Source: Vulcanimicrobiota bacterium
GTDB taxonomy: Bacteria; Vulcanimicrobiota; Vulcanimicrobiia; Vulcanimicrobiales; Vulcanimicrobiaceae
Direction: 5' to 3'
DNA: 8,666 nt
Assembly (NCBI GenBank): GCA_030038335.1
Contig: JASHPC010000113.1
Span: forward strand, 1-8,666
A model generated the notes under the pieces. The model did no database searches and was not told the origin of the DNA. It saw only the letters and a list, made by a program, of their open reading frames with translations. Shown here piece after piece: positions 7,528 through 8,666 of this stretch; within the stretch, counting starts at the first letter, position 1; each line of letters starts with the position of its first letter. A program made the translations under genes and the position numbers.

Positions 7528-7608
7528 CTGTGGATTGCCCTTCGACGGTGGTCTGATTGCGGGCCTGCGGGGAAGGGCCGCGGAGCGCGTGCGAATAACG
7601 TTCGCCGC
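7528..7608. promoter_or_regulatory. Divergent intergenic region, 81 bp
   Basis: This gap separates the minus-strand run from the plus-strand run and should carry at least the promoter of each. It is GC-rich and I see no clear -10/-35 pair; the most A/T-rich part is GCGAATAACG (7591-7600). If the zinc-ribbon gene proposed on the plus strand is not real, the divergent gap would extend to 7798 (271 bp). Confidence 0.4.
7538..7543 (-). promoter_or_regulatory. Shine-Dalgarno of the macroglobulin-like gene
   Basis: GAAGGG lies 10 nt before the ATG at 7527. Together with the signal peptide that begins exactly there, it decides this start over the open frame that continues upstream to about 7944. 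Confidence 0.5.
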
Positions 7609-7773
7609 GTGGACGAGCAAGGCACCGATGGTTCCACGTCGACGCGCTGCCGATTCTGTGGATGCGACGATGGGGAACATCTCGCGAAAGAGTTGCGCGA
7701 GAAGCCGCACATCCAAGTCGTCGTCGCGTGCGGTTCCTGCGGTCACGCCTTTACCGCGCTCTCTCGCAACTGA
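7609..7773 (+). CDS. Small zinc-ribbon protein (54 aa), unrecognised
   Basis: This short frame has two paired cysteine knuckles, CRFCG (Cys14, Cys17, with an extra Cys19) and CGSCG (Cys41, Cys44), 23 residues apart, separated by GEHLAKELREKPHIQVVV. This is the usual layout of a small treble-clef or zinc-ribbon protein that binds one zinc ion. Codon third positions are about 72% G or C (39 of 54 codons by hand count), compatible with real coding. The GTG at 7609 is the first standard start downstream of the divergent macroglobulin-like gene, but it has no visible Shine-Dalgarno; an upstream ATG at 7438 in the same frame would overlap that gene by 90 nt and is less likely. It ends 25 nt before the next plus-strand gene. 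Its partner (nucleic acid or protein) cannot be told from the sequence. Confidence 0.6.
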   Translation: MDEQGTDGSTSTRCRFCGCDDGEHLAKELREKPHIQVVVACGSCGHAFTALSRN

Positions 7774-7798
7774 CGTTGCCGCCGCTCGCGCGCCGTTC

Positions 7799-8284
7799 GT
7801 GAAGCTCACAGTTACGCTCGCGGCCGCGCTTTTCATCGCGCCGCTGTTGTCGCTTGCCGCGACGCCGGGCCCGCAGCCGTCGCGAATTCCCGCGCTGCAC
7901 GAGCCGACCGTGTCGTTACACACGGAGTTCGTCGTCGAAGTCAACGGCAGAGGTCAGGTCGTGCGCGTCAAAAGCGCCAAAGGGTGCAAGAACCCGACGT
8001 TCAACGCGCAGACGTACGGCAACGTTCTGCAGATGTGGATCCGTCATCCGAACGGAACCGCCGACGTCGGCCTCTATCGCGTCACGTACGACTACAACCC
8101 GCACACGCAAAAGGTTCTACGGCGTGTCTCGATCGTTCGTCGCGGCGGGAACTGGGGGAACGCGGAGGGCGCGGCAAACGAGATGCTCGACACGGCACGG
8201 CGCGAAGCGGAGTCCGCATCCGGAAAGAATCTGCCGCCTCTGCAAAACATTATCGGCGCAACGCCGACGCCGCGTCCGCAATAG
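7799..8284 (+). CDS. Secreted protein with weak TonB-C-like region (161 aa)
   Basis: I do not recognise a named family with confidence. The GTG start at 7799 gives a clean Sec signal peptide (VKLTVTLAAALFIAPLLSLAA, then TPGPQPS), so the product is probably exported. Residues 40-113 form a compact beta-rich domain: LHTEFVVEVNGRGQVVRVKS, then NAQTYGNVLQMWIRHPNGTADVGLYRVTYDYNP. The V-E-V-x-x-x-G-x-V strand-turn-strand pattern recalls the C-terminal domain of TonB/TolA proteins, but the similarity is weak. A charged helix (NEMLDTARREAESA, 127-140) and a Pro-rich end (PTPRPQ) follow. Only one cysteine (Cys63) is present after the signal. The first part, ATPGPQPSRIPALHEP, is a short proline-rich linker. 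It sits between the zinc-ribbon gene (25 nt) and the FAH-family gene (6 nt), so it probably shares their transcript. Confidence 0.75.
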   Translation: MKLTVTLAAALFIAPLLSLAATPGPQPSRIPALHEPTVSLHTEFVVEVNGRGQVVRVKSAKGCKNPTFNAQTYGNVLQMWIRHPNGTADVGLYRVTYDYNPHTQKVLRRVSIVRRGGNWGNAEGAANEMLDTARREAESASGKNLPPLQNIIGATPTPRPQ

Positions 8285-8290
8285 CGCGCG

Positions 8291-8666
8291 GTGGTACGGT
8301 ACGCGACCTTTTCGCGACCCGGCGAGCCTTCGCGCCCTGCAATCGTCGAAGAAGATTCGCTGCGCGTCATCGACGCTCCGTCGATGCGCTCCTTCATCGC
8401 GCTTCCGGTCGCCGCCCGTGCTGCGGCCATCACGGAGCAACGCGTACCACTGCGCGACGCCCGTCTGCGCACGCCCATCCTTCCCTCGCGCAACGTCTTC
8501 TGCGTAGGCCGTAACTATCTCGAGCACGCGCGGGAGGGCGCGCGTGCGTTCGGACGCGAGCTTTCGCTTCCGAGCGTTCCCACGTTCTTCACGAAGGCGC
8601 CCAGCGCGATCGCCGGACCGGAGGAGACGCTCGATCTCGAGACCGCAGTTTCACGCGAGTACGACT
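8291..8666 (+). CDS. Fumarylacetoacetate hydrolase-family protein, N-terminal part (runs off the window)
   Basis: FAH-family enzymes cleave or isomerise C-C bonds in beta-diketo or hydroxydienoate compounds, usually in breakdown of aromatic acids or sugar acids, using a Mg or Mn ion. The visible 125 codons show the small N-terminal domain (RYATFSRPGEPSRPAIVEEDSLRVID) and then the start of the catalytic domain: FCVGRNYLEHAREG (His79 in the conserved G-x-N-Y-x-x-H), PTFFTKAPSAIAGPEETLDL and SREYD, just before the expected metal-binding E-x-E. The substrate cannot be told from this part; close relatives are often annotated 2-hydroxyhepta-2,4-diene-1,7-dioate isomerase or ureidoglycolate lyase. 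The GTG at 8291 is 6 nt after the previous stop and gives the usual short N-terminus; an ATG at codon 32 would remove most of the N-terminal domain. Confidence 0.9.
   Translation, partial: MVRYATFSRPGEPSRPAIVEEDSLRVIDAPSMRSFIALPVAARAAAITEQRVPLRDARLRTPILPSRNVFCVGRNYLEHAREGARAFGRELSLPSVPTFFTKAPSAIAGPEETLDLETAVSREYD

Noticed and set aside
7438..7608. Upstream extension of the zinc-ribbon frame to an ATG at 7438
   Set aside because: It would overlap the 5' end of the divergent macroglobulin-like gene by 90 nt, and the added residues show no domain or zinc ligand.
7528..7944. Open frame continuing upstream of the macroglobulin-like gene on the minus strand, which would add about 139 residues
   Set aside because: The signal peptide and Shine-Dalgarno both point to the ATG at 7527, and the extension is low-complexity in character and overlaps the plus-strand genes.
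8302..8319. Direct repeat CGCGACC (8302-8308 and 8313-8319) near the start of the FAH-family gene
   Set aside because: A 7-bp repeat in GC-rich coding sequence is expected by chance and encodes ordinary residues of the N-terminus.

Overview
The window is GC-rich, gene-dense chromosomal DNA from a bacterium and holds no mobile element, CRISPR array or RNA gene that I can see. Gene content is mostly housekeeping. The clustering of polA, mutM and coaE is also known from Firmicutes and other phyla. The secreted proteins are poorly characterised and several starts are GTG or TTG. A little-cultured GC-rich lineage, such as Eremiobacterota (WPS-2) or a relative, would fit. That placement is a guess from general character, not from a search.

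Left and centre (1-7527), all on the minus strand and read right to left: a secreted protein built from alpha-2-macroglobulin-type beta domains (779 aa); DNA polymerase I (polA, 871 aa); an exported DUF192/UPF0127 protein (145 aa); formamidopyrimidine-DNA glycosylase (mutM, 268 aa); a four-domain ribosomal protein S1 (rpsA, 371 aa); and the N-terminal 55 residues of dephospho-CoA kinase (coaE, cut by the window edge). Junctions are very tight: 7 nt between the macroglobulin-like gene and polA, overlaps of 8 nt and 17 nt around the DUF192 gene, and 7 nt between rpsA and coaE. The only sizeable gap is 54 nt before rpsA, an A/T-rich patch that may hold a promoter. This looks like one transcription unit with a possible internal rpsA promoter.

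Right (7609-8666), plus strand, divergent from the above across an 81-bp gap: a short zinc-ribbon protein (54 aa, easily missed), a secreted protein with a weakly TonB-like C-terminal region (161 aa), and the start of a fumarylacetoacetate hydrolase-family enzyme (cut by the window edge). Spacing is 25 nt and 6 nt, so these three probably form a second operon.

The conserved core joins DNA synthesis and repair (polA, mutM) with translation (rpsA) and CoA synthesis (coaE). The DUF192 and macroglobulin-like genes add two secreted products whose link to the core is unclear. The points most worth a second look are the macroglobulin-like protein that stops where a thioester domain would begin, the small zinc-ribbon gene in the divergent gap, the mutM start codon nested in the previous gene, and a perfect 13-bp hairpin inside coaE.
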